This document shows, piece by piece, positions 14,770 to 22,468 of a stretch of 36,247 nucleotides of DNA. Origin of the DNA: Pseudoalteromonas neustonica (GTDB taxonomy: Bacteria > Pseudomonadota > Gammaproteobacteria > Enterobacterales > Alteromonadaceae); assembly GCF_001653135.1 (NCBI RefSeq), contig NZ_BDDS01000028.1, positions 1-36,247 of the forward strand, written 5' to 3'. Both the position numbers and the translations under genes were made by a program. A model generated the notes under the pieces. The model was given only the letters and a program-made list of their open reading frames with translations. It was not told where the DNA came from and did not search any database. Position 1 is the stretch's first letter, and each line of letters starts with the position of its first letter.

Positions 14770-15780
14770 CACGTTAAATTGGTATAAGTGCGCATTTTCT
14801 GGCTGCTCAATCCCATGAGCAGCTAAAAAACCACTGATAGCTTGATTACATCCTTGAGGGGCTCTACCACTGTCAATTTCAAAATTAAGTTGATTTGCAG
14901 ACTGCTTACCTAATGAACACAAATTTAGTGCATTATGAGAGCGCAGCACAACACTTAGCAGCCCTATTTGCTCAGCTACAACGTGCTGGCTAAAACGCGC
15001 AAATCCATTGTATTTAAAATGCTCGTTAACATAATCATTACTGATTTTAATTAACGCATTTATTAAGCCATGTAAAAAACCGTTTGCTGAGCTATCTGAT
15101 GCCAAAAATACAACCGTCTTAGCATTAAACTCACCTAACTGACACTCATCGCACGTAAGTTGTACTGTGTATAAGTAGTTATCGCTATTGATAGTCTGTA
15201 TTGCAATTAAACGTAACTGCTCACCTGCAAATATACATCGCGCGATAATGGCATCAATGTCATTAGCCTGATAATTTTGATTACAGATCAATTCCGAATT
15301 TTGCGCCATTAAAGGCAAATCATGATGGTTATTAAATGGCGTACTTAAACCACTTTCGTGTGTTAACTGAAAAAGTTCACGTACTTCGTGCTCTCTTGCA
15401 ACTTTTAAAGCCAGCAAAGCAGTTTGAATGAGCTCTGACGTAGGCAAGTTTTCTTCAACATACCAACGCCTACCAAACAGCAGTTTTTTAGCTTTGTTGC
15501 CGCTTTGGTAATTATCAGGGCTAAGTATCGCAACTTGCAGATAAATTTGATTGTCTTTTTTGGCTGCTAGCACCCTAAAGTGAGCTGAAAATTCAATATT
15601 ACTTAGTACTTCATTAACACTGTCGAGAGAGTGTTGGTAACGTAAAAAGTGCTGCGGTACAACCCAATTTTTATTAGCAAGTTGTACCAACGGTGCATAT
15701 GAAATTGGCTGCTCAAAGCTTTGTGGCCATTTAGTGTTATTTTTTGGATGTGAACCAATCTGTGTGTTTTTATCGAGCAT
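14764..15780 (-). CDS. Conserved-looking hypothetical protein, 338 aa
   Basis: Not recognised. A soluble protein without signal peptide or membrane segment. Points that may help a search: LLFGRRWYVEENLPTSELIQTALLALKVAREHEVREL in the first half, which looks like a folded helix-rich core, then TCDECQLGEF, VVFLASDSSANGFLHGLINAL and a C-terminal FEIDSGRAPQGCNQAISGFL. The position next to two methyltransferases and uvrB is typical of housekeeping neighbourhoods in Alteromonadales. It lies 92 bases downstream of the TrmK-like gene on the same strand and may share its transcript. Confidence 0.7.
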   Translation of the reverse strand: MLDKNTQIGSHPKNNTKWPQSFEQPISYAPLVQLANKNWVVPQHFLRYQHSLDSVNEVLSNIEFSAHFRVLAAKKDNQIYLQVAILSPDNYQSGNKAKKLLFGRRWYVEENLPTSELIQTALLALKVAREHEVRELFQLTHESGLSTPFNNHHDLPLMAQNSELICNQNYQANDIDAIIARCIFAGEQLRLIAIQTINSDNYLYTVQLTCDECQLGEFNAKTVVFLASDSSANGFLHGLINALIKISNDYVNEHFKYNGFARFSQHVVAEQIGLLSVVLRSHNALNLCSLGKQSANQLNFEIDSGRAPQGCNQAISGFLAAHGIEQPENAHLYQFNVL

Positions 15781-15872
15781 AAATAAACCAAATATATTTG
15801 CGCAAGGCAGGCGTAAATTATATGTACTCTACGAGAGTAATATGACAAATAGATCACACAAGACCTGTTATT

Positions 15873-16547
15873 TTAGGTTTTTAATTCAACTAATTGTTGA
15901 TAATCATTGAGCACGTTTTGAAAATATACAGGGTCTTTATTTATCATACGTGTGTAATGCTTAATTAACTGGCAAAGATACATTCTATGAGCTGTGTTGT
16001 TTTCTTCCCACATAATTGTACCTGTTGAGCTAATAGGTTGTTCGCTTTCAAAACTAACGTGTAAAACTTCATAAAAACGTTTATTTTCTAATACTATTTG
16101 CTCTGTAACTAAGCCTAAGCCTAATTTAAGCAGCCCTTTTCTCAAGCTATAAGTATGATGTACTGGGCATAAAATAAAGCTTAATTTTGATAAATCATGA
16201 TTGGTGTTATTTATTATTATTTGCTGTACTAACTTAAGCAATAATTCCCCTCCCACACCAGCAATAATAACAAGTTGCTTTGCTGAAGGAGTTAGTTCAA
16301 GACTGCCAACGTCCTGACACTTTACCTGCCACTGTTTAGCTGTTTTCGCGCAGCTAAAACGAGTTAATGTTTTGCTCAAATCAGCCATTAATGCAGGCAC
16401 AATATCAACAAAAATAATTTTATCCGCAAGATTGCGCTTTAAAATCGCCATACCCAAAAACCCATGATCACAGCAACAATCCCAAATGACATCGTAAGAC
16501 TCTGTGATCAATGTGTTTATAGTATTAAGGCGGTTACTCAATTTCAT
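15873..16547 (-). CDS. TrmK-like tRNA (adenine-N1) methyltransferase family protein
   Basis: A 224-aa class I methyltransferase resembling TrmK (tRNA m1A22 methyltransferase; DUF633 family). The N-terminus LSNRLNTINTLI and motif I WDCCCDHGFLGMAIL are typical, with FVDIVPALMADL next, IIAGVGGELLL in the motif IV area, and LCPVHHTYSLRKGLLKLG. TrmK is best known from Firmicutes; the substrate of gammaproteobacterial members is less certain, so no symbol is given. Its start codon follows the stop of the preceding methyltransferase gene directly, with no gap, so the two are translationally coupled. Confidence 0.82.
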   Translation of the reverse strand: MKLSNRLNTINTLITESYDVIWDCCCDHGFLGMAILKRNLADKIIFVDIVPALMADLSKTLTRFSCAKTAKQWQVKCQDVGSLELTPSAKQLVIIAGVGGELLLKLVQQIIINNTNHDLSKLSFILCPVHHTYSLRKGLLKLGLGLVTEQIVLENKRFYEVLHVSFESEQPISSTGTIMWEENNTAHRMYLCQLIKHYTRMINKDPVYFQNVLNDYQQLVELKT

Positions 16548-17483
16548 TTATAGTGACGATTGCGACGTTTTATAGATCAACACTTTTAAGCTTCTATCAC
16601 TGTCTACATCAACAAAACCTTGCGTAGGTGCTAAACGTTTAACAAACTCAATTGCACCTTGCGTATGCTCGCTAATGAGCATTTTAAACGACTCTTCGCT
16701 TAATTCTGGGCTGTTAGCGCATAACAATAGCTGCGTGTTGCTATTGAGTACCTCTGGCAAGCGACGCAATACTTTTTGATAATCTTTAGTGAGTATAAAG
16801 CTGCCTTTTTGAAAGCTGGGTGGATCAACAATAATTAAATCAAAAGGCCCTGCTTTTTTGAGCTTGCCAAACGATTTTAAAATATCGTGCGGTAAAAAAC
16901 TTACGCCGCGATCAAAGCCATTTAATTGGTGATTTTGTTTGCCAGTGCGTAGCACTCCTTTATTCATATCCATGTTTACAACACTATCTGCACCACCATG
17001 CATTGCCGCCACTGAAAACCCACACGTGTACGAAAATAAGTTAAGCACCTTAGCGTGTTTACTCTGCGCTTGCACAAACTCTCGACCACTGCGCATATCA
17101 GGGAAAATACCGGTGTTTTGGCGGCTCATTAAGTCAACTAAAAAGGTGGCAGCGCCTTCTTTTACTGTATGCGGTTGTGGTAACTCGCCATATAACAAGC
17201 TGTTTTTTGTTTGCTGGCCTGCGCGCTGTTGAAACACCAGCGACGTAATGAGCTCCTTTGCGTGCGTTTGTGACCACTGCCATACAAGCTCGCTTAACTG
17301 CAATAATGTTTGATCATCCACTTCTTCATACGATACTAAAAATAAACATGGCGGATAAAAATCAATATTTAAATGACTTAATTGCGGCGTAGTGTGCCCA
17401 CGGCCATGAAAAACACGGCAAAGTTCATTGTTTGCCAAAGGCGCACCTTCGAGTGCTGTAATAAGGGGTGTAAAATTATGCAT
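16548..17483 (-). CDS. Class I SAM-dependent methyltransferase, RlmI-like (COG1092 type)
   Basis: A 311-aa methyltransferase of the group including 23S rRNA m5C methyltransferases. FLVDLMSRQNTGIFPDMR leads to motif I VLNLFSYTCGFSVAAMHGG and the acidic NMDMNKG. Motif IV is DLIIVDPPSFQKG, the DPP(S/F) signature of nucleic-acid methyltransferases of this group. It lacks the N-terminal PUA domain of RlmI, so the RNA target is open. Its start overlaps the end of uvrB by 8 bases and it abuts the TrmK-like gene, placing it inside one operon. Confidence 0.85.
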   Translation of the reverse strand: MHNFTPLITALEGAPLANNELCRVFHGRGHTTPQLSHLNIDFYPPCLFLVSYEEVDDQTLLQLSELVWQWSQTHAKELITSLVFQQRAGQQTKNSLLYGELPQPHTVKEGAATFLVDLMSRQNTGIFPDMRSGREFVQAQSKHAKVLNLFSYTCGFSVAAMHGGADSVVNMDMNKGVLRTGKQNHQLNGFDRGVSFLPHDILKSFGKLKKAGPFDLIIVDPPSFQKGSFILTKDYQKVLRRLPEVLNSNTQLLLCANSPELSEESFKMLISEHTQGAIEFVKRLAPTQGFVDVDSDRSLKVLIYKTSQSSL

Positions 17484-19476
17484 TTTTAATTAACTGTTGT
17501 TGTAGTTCATGGATTTCATCACGTACAGATGCGGCTTTTTCAAATTCTAAGTCACTGGCATAGGCATGCATTTTTGCATCAAGTTGCTTGATTTGCACTG
17601 CAATCTCTTTAGCGCTTAGCACTTGTTTACTTTCTTTACGGATCAGTTTTAAATTGTCTTTTGGACCCGCTTGTTCGCCGGTATCCATAATATCGGTGAT
17701 TTTCTTAATTAACGCTTGCGGCTCAAGGCCATGCTTTACATTATAAGCATGTTGGATCTCACGGCGGCGCTGCGTTTCGTCAATCGCTTTAGCCATTGAT
17801 TTAGTCACGCGATCGCCATATAAAATTGCACGACCATTAAGGTGACGAGCGGCACGGCCAATCGTTTGAATAATTGCGCGTGCTGAACGTAAAAAGCCTT
17901 CTTTATCTGCATCAAGTATCGCAACAAGCGACACTTCTGGCATATCTAAACCTTCTCGAAGTAAGTTAATGCCCACCAACACATCAAATACACCGGCCCT
18001 AAAATCACGAATTATCTCAATCCGCTCAACAGTATCTATATCCGAATGCAAGTAACGCACTTTTACATCATGCTCAGCAAGGTAATCGGTTAAATCTTCT
18101 GACATACGTTTAGTCAACGTGGTTACTAATACCCGTTCATCAATCTCAACGCGCTTGTATATCTCCGACAGTAAATCATCAACTTGTGTAGCAACTGGAC
18201 GCACTTCAATTTGTGGGTCAAGTAAGCCCGTTGGGCGAATAACTTGCTCAGCAATGTCATCACCGCAGCGTTCAAGCTCAAAATCACCAGGGGTTGCTGA
18301 GACATAAATAGTTTGCGGTGCAATTGCTTCAAATTCTTCAAAACGCAGTGGTCGGTTATCCATTGCTGATGGCATACGAAAACCATATTCTACGAGGTTT
18401 TCTTTACGACTACGGTCGCCTTTATACATGGCGCCTATTTGCGACACTGTAACGTGGGACTCGTCGATGATCATCAATGCATCATCAGGTAAATAATCGA
18501 GTAAAGTTGGTGGTGGATCGCCCGGTGTACGCCCTGATAAATAACGACTGTAGTTTTCTATGCCTGAGCAATAACCCAGCTCGGTCATCATTTCAATATC
18601 GTACTGAGTACGCTGTGCAACTCGCTGCTCTTCGACTAACTTATTCGCACTGAGCAACTGCGCACGACGATCTTTTAATTCAGCCTTGATATGCTCAACC
18701 GCATCAAGAATTTTTTCTCTAGGTGTCACGTAGTGCGTTTTAGGATAGATAGTTGCACGGACAATATGTTTCTCAACAGCGCCCGTTAATGGGTCAAAAA
18801 TGCTCAAGCGTTCTATTTCATCATCAAACATTTCTACTCGTACTGCAAACGTGTCTGACTCCGCAGGAAAAATGTCCACAACTTCACCACGAACGCGATA
18901 AGTACCACGACTAAAATCAATATCGTTACGTGTATACTGAATTTCAGCTAAGCGACGCAGCATATCGCGCTGATCAACTTTTTCGCCTACTTTTAATAAC
19001 AGCATCATCTTCATATATGATTTAGGATCGCCCAAACCATAAATAGCTGATACCGATGCCACAATAATCGTATCCCGGCGCTCTAATAACGCTTTTGTTG
19101 CACTGAGCCGCATTTGTTCTATGTGTTCGTTAATTGATGCATCTTTTTCAATAAATGTGTCACTTGAAACTACATACGCCTCAGGCTGATAGTAATCATA
19201 ATACGATACAAAATATTCAACTGCGTTATGAGGAAAAAACTCTTTCATCTCGCCATATAGCTGCGCTGCTAACGTTTTATTATGTGCCATGATGATCGTT
19301 GGACGATTCAAATCACTTATTATGTTAGCCATTGTAAACGTTTTACCCGTGCCCGTTGCGCCTAACAAAGTTTGATGAGCAAGGCCAGCTTCTAGCCCTT
19401 CACACAACTGAGCAATCGCGCTTGGTTGGTCGCCACTAGGGGTAAACTTTGATACCAATTGAAAATGGTCACTCAT
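17476..19476 (-). CDS. uvrB: Excinuclease ABC subunit B (UvrB)
   Basis: The damage-recognition helicase-like subunit of nucleotide excision repair; with UvrA it verifies the lesion and recruits UvrC. It is about 666 aa (E. coli 673). Walker A GATGTGKTFTMAN is near residue 40. The DNA-clamping beta-hairpin region reads YDYYQPEAYVVSSDTFIEKD. The helicase box is LMIIDESHVTV, followed by TIYVSATPGDFEL. Motif VI is QTIGRAARHLNGRAI, and the C-terminal UVR domain (residues about 625-666) has LEFEKAASVRDEI for UvrC binding. I chose the ATG at 19476 because AAGGAG stands eight bases ahead; a GTG three codons earlier is less likely. It overlaps the MATE gene by ATGA (coupled translation). No clear SOS box is visible directly upstream. 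Confidence 0.97.
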   Translation of the reverse strand: MSDHFQLVSKFTPSGDQPSAIAQLCEGLEAGLAHQTLLGATGTGKTFTMANIISDLNRPTIIMAHNKTLAAQLYGEMKEFFPHNAVEYFVSYYDYYQPEAYVVSSDTFIEKDASINEHIEQMRLSATKALLERRDTIIVASVSAIYGLGDPKSYMKMMLLLKVGEKVDQRDMLRRLAEIQYTRNDIDFSRGTYRVRGEVVDIFPAESDTFAVRVEMFDDEIERLSIFDPLTGAVEKHIVRATIYPKTHYVTPREKILDAVEHIKAELKDRRAQLLSANKLVEEQRVAQRTQYDIEMMTELGYCSGIENYSRYLSGRTPGDPPPTLLDYLPDDALMIIDESHVTVSQIGAMYKGDRSRKENLVEYGFRMPSAMDNRPLRFEEFEAIAPQTIYVSATPGDFELERCGDDIAEQVIRPTGLLDPQIEVRPVATQVDDLLSEIYKRVEIDERVLVTTLTKRMSEDLTDYLAEHDVKVRYLHSDIDTVERIEIIRDFRAGVFDVLVGINLLREGLDMPEVSLVAILDADKEGFLRSARAIIQTIGRAARHLNGRAILYGDRVTKSMAKAIDETQRRREIQHAYNVKHGLEPQALIKKITDIMDTGEQAGPKDNLKLIRKESKQVLSAKEIAVQIKQLDAKMHAYASDLEFEKAASVRDEIHELQQQLIKNA

Positions 19477-20852
19477 GCATGGCACTCCTTAATTGGTTGA
19501 TTACTTATTGCATTAAGCTCTTTCATAAACCATTTATATGCCACTATACCTGTAAAAACATTACCAATAGCTGCACCAATTAATAGCCCCTTCAGACCTG
19601 CAAGCTCATTACCTAAATAAGCAAAAGGGATATAAAATATAAATAATCTAATCACACTTAAAAACAATGCATTCATTGGTTTATGCAACGCGTTGAATGA
19701 CGAATTTGATAAAATAATAACACCTTGAAAACCATAACTCAGCGGCAAAATATATATAAATAATTGTATAACATCGATAACCACTTGCTCTTTACCGAAC
19801 AATTGACTGATTACCCCCGCGCATGCAATCAATACTAAATAAATAATAAATTGCCAGATCATCACAAACTTTAAAGTTGTTGTGTAAGCTTCTTTAACTC
19901 GTCCAAGTTTACCTGCTCCAAAGTTTTGGCTGATAAACGGAGGTAAAGTCATCGATAAAGCTAACACCACTAAACTAGCAATTGACTCAATCCGACTTCC
20001 GACCCCAAATGCCGCAACGGCCTCTGGCCCATGAAACGCCACAAGCATCGTCATGATCGCCATTGCAATAGGAGTAAGCATATTAGCGCCCGCTGCTGGT
20101 AATCCAATTTTTAAAATTTTACGAATCGAACTTATCGCAGTTTGTTTTTTTGCTTTTAAACTGAGAAGCCTTTTTTTTACGGCTAGTAAATATAAAATGA
20201 TCACTACAGCCACAGACCACGCAATGACACTGGCTATTGCTGCGCCTTGAATACCTAGTGCGGGAATGGGTCCGAAACCAAAAATAAGCATTGGATCAAG
20301 CACCGCATTAATCAGCCCTGCCCCGCCCATTACAATACTGGGTGTTGTTGTATCACCACTGGCCCTCAACACTGAGTTACCAACCATTGGCGTAATTAAA
20401 AATACACTACCAATAAACCAAACACTCATATAGTCATGGATCAACGGCAATACCTGCTCACTGGCACCTAATAAAGTAAATATTGGATTGATCAGCACAT
20501 AACCCAGCAACGATAAACACAACACCATTACCACTGCAATTAACAATGCCATGCTGGCATCAAAACGTGCTTCTTCTAATTTATTACTCCCCAGCGCTTT
20601 AGCAATAACAGCTGATGTACCAATGCCAAGCCCGATCGCCAAACTAATGACGGTAAACGTAACCGGAAAGGTAAAACTCACCGCAGCTAAGGGTTCTGTT
20701 CCAAGTAAACTAATAAAAAATGTATCAACGATATTAAACATCATTAACGTGATCATGCCGAATATCATCGGGATCGTCATTTTTTTCAATGTTGGTAATA
20801 TGGGGGCATTTAATAAATCGGGAGATGTTTTGGTCTGCAAGGTTGCACGCAT
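19473..20852 (-). CDS. MATE-family multidrug/cation antiporter
   Basis: A 459-aa inner-membrane exporter with 12 predicted membrane segments in two halves, using a Na+ or H+ gradient to expel drugs or metabolites. The N-terminal half begins KKMTIPMIFGMITLMMFNIVDTFFI, typical of MATE proteins, and contains LRASGDTTTP, the conserved loop near segment 5. The second half repeats the pattern (KIGLPAAGANMLTPIAMAI, then SFNALHKPMNALFLS). It precedes uvrB with a 4-base overlap, so the exporter and the repair gene are on one transcript. Substrate unknown. Confidence 0.92.
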   Translation of the reverse strand: MRATLQTKTSPDLLNAPILPTLKKMTIPMIFGMITLMMFNIVDTFFISLLGTEPLAAVSFTFPVTFTVISLAIGLGIGTSAVIAKALGSNKLEEARFDASMALLIAVVMVLCLSLLGYVLINPIFTLLGASEQVLPLIHDYMSVWFIGSVFLITPMVGNSVLRASGDTTTPSIVMGGAGLINAVLDPMLIFGFGPIPALGIQGAAIASVIAWSVAVVIILYLLAVKKRLLSLKAKKQTAISSIRKILKIGLPAAGANMLTPIAMAIMTMLVAFHGPEAVAAFGVGSRIESIASLVVLALSMTLPPFISQNFGAGKLGRVKEAYTTTLKFVMIWQFIIYLVLIACAGVISQLFGKEQVVIDVIQLFIYILPLSYGFQGVIILSNSSFNALHKPMNALFLSVIRLFIFYIPFAYLGNELAGLKGLLIGAAIGNVFTGIVAYKWFMKELNAISNQPIKECHA

Positions 20853-20892
20853 GAGAATAAATAAGCCTCTTTTACTAAGCAGACTATTTTAA

Positions 20893-21882
20893 AGCATCAT
20901 CGCTTTGCAAGCCACGCATTTATACACTGAATGTAAATTGAGTTAGAAAACCGCTGATAAAGTAAGGAAAACTTACTTTTTTACGCCCTTCATAAATAAA
21001 TTTGTATTAAACCCCTATTAAAACAATAAAAATACATTTAAATAACTAAAATTACAAAAACGCTGCGTGAAACGCTGATTTTTTACACAATAATTTTGTA
21101 TATCAAATCGTCACGAATAAATTTACTCATCAAAGGCGCTACTTTTACAATGCTTTATTAAACCACTGTTTTATAAGCATTAAAAAAAACTGATTTTAAT
21201 GCTTGATATCCTTACAGAGCCCTAGAACAGTAGTCCCGCAGATGTTCTTAAAGTTTCATAAACAGAGTTATCCACAGAAACCGTGGATAACTCTCTCAAA
21301 GCCGCATTTATAAAGGCTTCTGAAGCAACCTCAAATACTGCTCTATAACTTAGTTGGCAAATACTAACTTTAACAGAATTGACTTAAACAGCTCAAAAAA
21401 CAAACTTAGCGTGTAAATACACTATCTTTGAGTCTCACTAAACCTCTTTTCTGTACACTCCATATAAGCTAGTTAGCTGTTTTTAAATATAACTACCACA
21501 ATAATTTGAAATGAAAGCATGCCACCGCGTTACTAACGTATTTTTATTAAGGCTCTCTTTATTTTACTTGTTCATCTATAAATACAGTTCGGAACAAATC
21601 AAGAAGTTAATATTTAATCAATAAAAAGTACTGAACACATTATTTTAATTCTCATAGAAAAAGACTGATTTTATAAATTTGACTCCATTTAAGTATCCAA
21701 ATAATCATTTACGTGATTATTCAATTATCGCGTTTGTTTAAATAACAGCCGCTTTTGTGGTTTTGCCTGTTTTTAAACCGCGGGTAACTAATCAATAAAC
21801 AGGCAATCTCTGTCATAAAACCATCAGATCGAACATAAAAACATCGAATAGACTTCTTTTTTTAATTTATGACTTTTATGTG
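20893..21882. other. Long gene-free, AT-rich stretch before the tRNA genes
   Basis: About 1 kb with no ORF worth calling on either strand. The only clear structure is the DnaA-box-like dyad near 21264-21294. Otherwise it is low-complexity AT-rich sequence, which would suit a regulatory locus, an unrecognised small RNA or the scar of lost genes. Confidence 0.5.
21264..21294. promoter_or_regulatory. Dyad of two convergent DnaA-box-like sequences
   Basis: Perfect 12-bp arms (21264-21275 and 21283-21294) flank 7 bases. The left arm leads into TTATCCACA (21268-21276), the consensus DnaA box. The right side gives TTATCCACG on the other strand (21282-21290), one base off. It may bind DnaA or form a hairpin; no T-run follows. 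Confidence 0.5.
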
Positions 21883-21911
21883 TTGACAGTTTGCGGCGCG
21901 GTCATTAATAT
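21883..21911 (+). promoter_or_regulatory. Promoter of the tRNA-Asn cluster
   Basis: TTGACA (21883-21888), a 17-base spacer, then TAATAT (21906-21911) is a near-perfect sigma-70 promoter. It is followed by a GC-rich stretch (CGCCCCG) typical of stringently controlled stable-RNA promoters. It stands 27 bases ahead of the first tRNA gene. Confidence 0.85.
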
Positions 21912-21938
21912 TTCGCCCCGTTGAAAGGCATATACGCT

Positions 21939-22015
21939 TCCCCCTTAGCTCAGTTGGTTAGAGCGACGGACTGTTAATCCGCAGGTCCCCCGTTCGAGTC
22001 GGGGAGGGGGAGCCA
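21939..22015 (+). tRNA. tRNA-Asn (GTT), copy 1
   Basis: 77 bases including encoded CCA. Acceptor TCCCCCT pairs with AGGGGGA, the D-arm has AGCTCAG-TTGGTTA, anticodon GTT lies in CTGTTAAT, and the T-loop is GTTCGAGTC. All four copies here are identical over their length. Confidence 0.97.
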
Positions 22016-22036
22016 AGTTTTTCAACCATAAACGAT

Positions 22037-22113
22037 TCCCCCTTAGCTCAGTTGGTTAGAGCGACGGACTGTTAATCCGCAGGTCCCCCGTTCGAGTCGG
22101 GGAGGGGGAGCCA
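22037..22113 (+). tRNA. tRNA-Asn (GTT), copy 2
   Basis: Identical to copy 1, 21 bases behind it, CCA encoded. Same transcript as copy 1 from the promoter at 21883. Confidence 0.97.
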
Positions 22114-22136
22114 AGTTTATGTAATATGATTGTAGT

Positions 22137-22213
22137 TCCCCCTTAGCTCAGTTGGTTAGAGCGACGGACTGTTAATCCGCAGGTCCCCCGTTCGAGTCGG
22201 GGAGGGGGAGCCA
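22137..22213 (+). tRNA. tRNA-Asn (GTT), copy 3
   Basis: Identical to copy 1, 23 bases behind copy 2, CCA encoded. The spacer after it (AAATCATATAAG) resembles the spacer before it, a trace of unit duplication. Confidence 0.97.
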
Positions 22214-22234
22214 AATCATATAAGTTATTGTAGT

Positions 22235-22311
22235 TCCCCCTTAGCTCAGTTGGTTAGAGCGACGGACTGTTAATCCGCAGGTCCCCCGTTCGAGTCGGGG
22301 AGGGGGAGCCA
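22235..22311 (+). tRNA. tRNA-Asn (GTT), copy 4
   Basis: Identical to copy 1, 21 bases behind copy 3, CCA encoded. The spacers before copies 3 and 4 both end in TTGTAG, so these two copies arose from the same tandem unit. No clear terminator follows before the next gene. Confidence 0.97.
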
Positions 22312-22468
22312 ACTTAACTTGCACAAATCAAATAGACTTTCCTGTATAATTCCACTACCCTACACATATCAAATTAATACACTCTGTTAATCATACTGAC
22401 AAGTATAAGAAATTTTGATTGATCAAGGATTTGACTCCTTCCCTTTTGGACGACTGAAAGACTAAGAC

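Noticed and set aside
21264..21294. Replication origin
   Set aside because: Only two DnaA-like boxes, no clear AT-rich 13-mers or replication genes nearby.
21939..22311. CRISPR array
   Set aside because: The regular repeats here are four complete tRNA-Asn genes; no other evenly spaced short repeats occur in the window.
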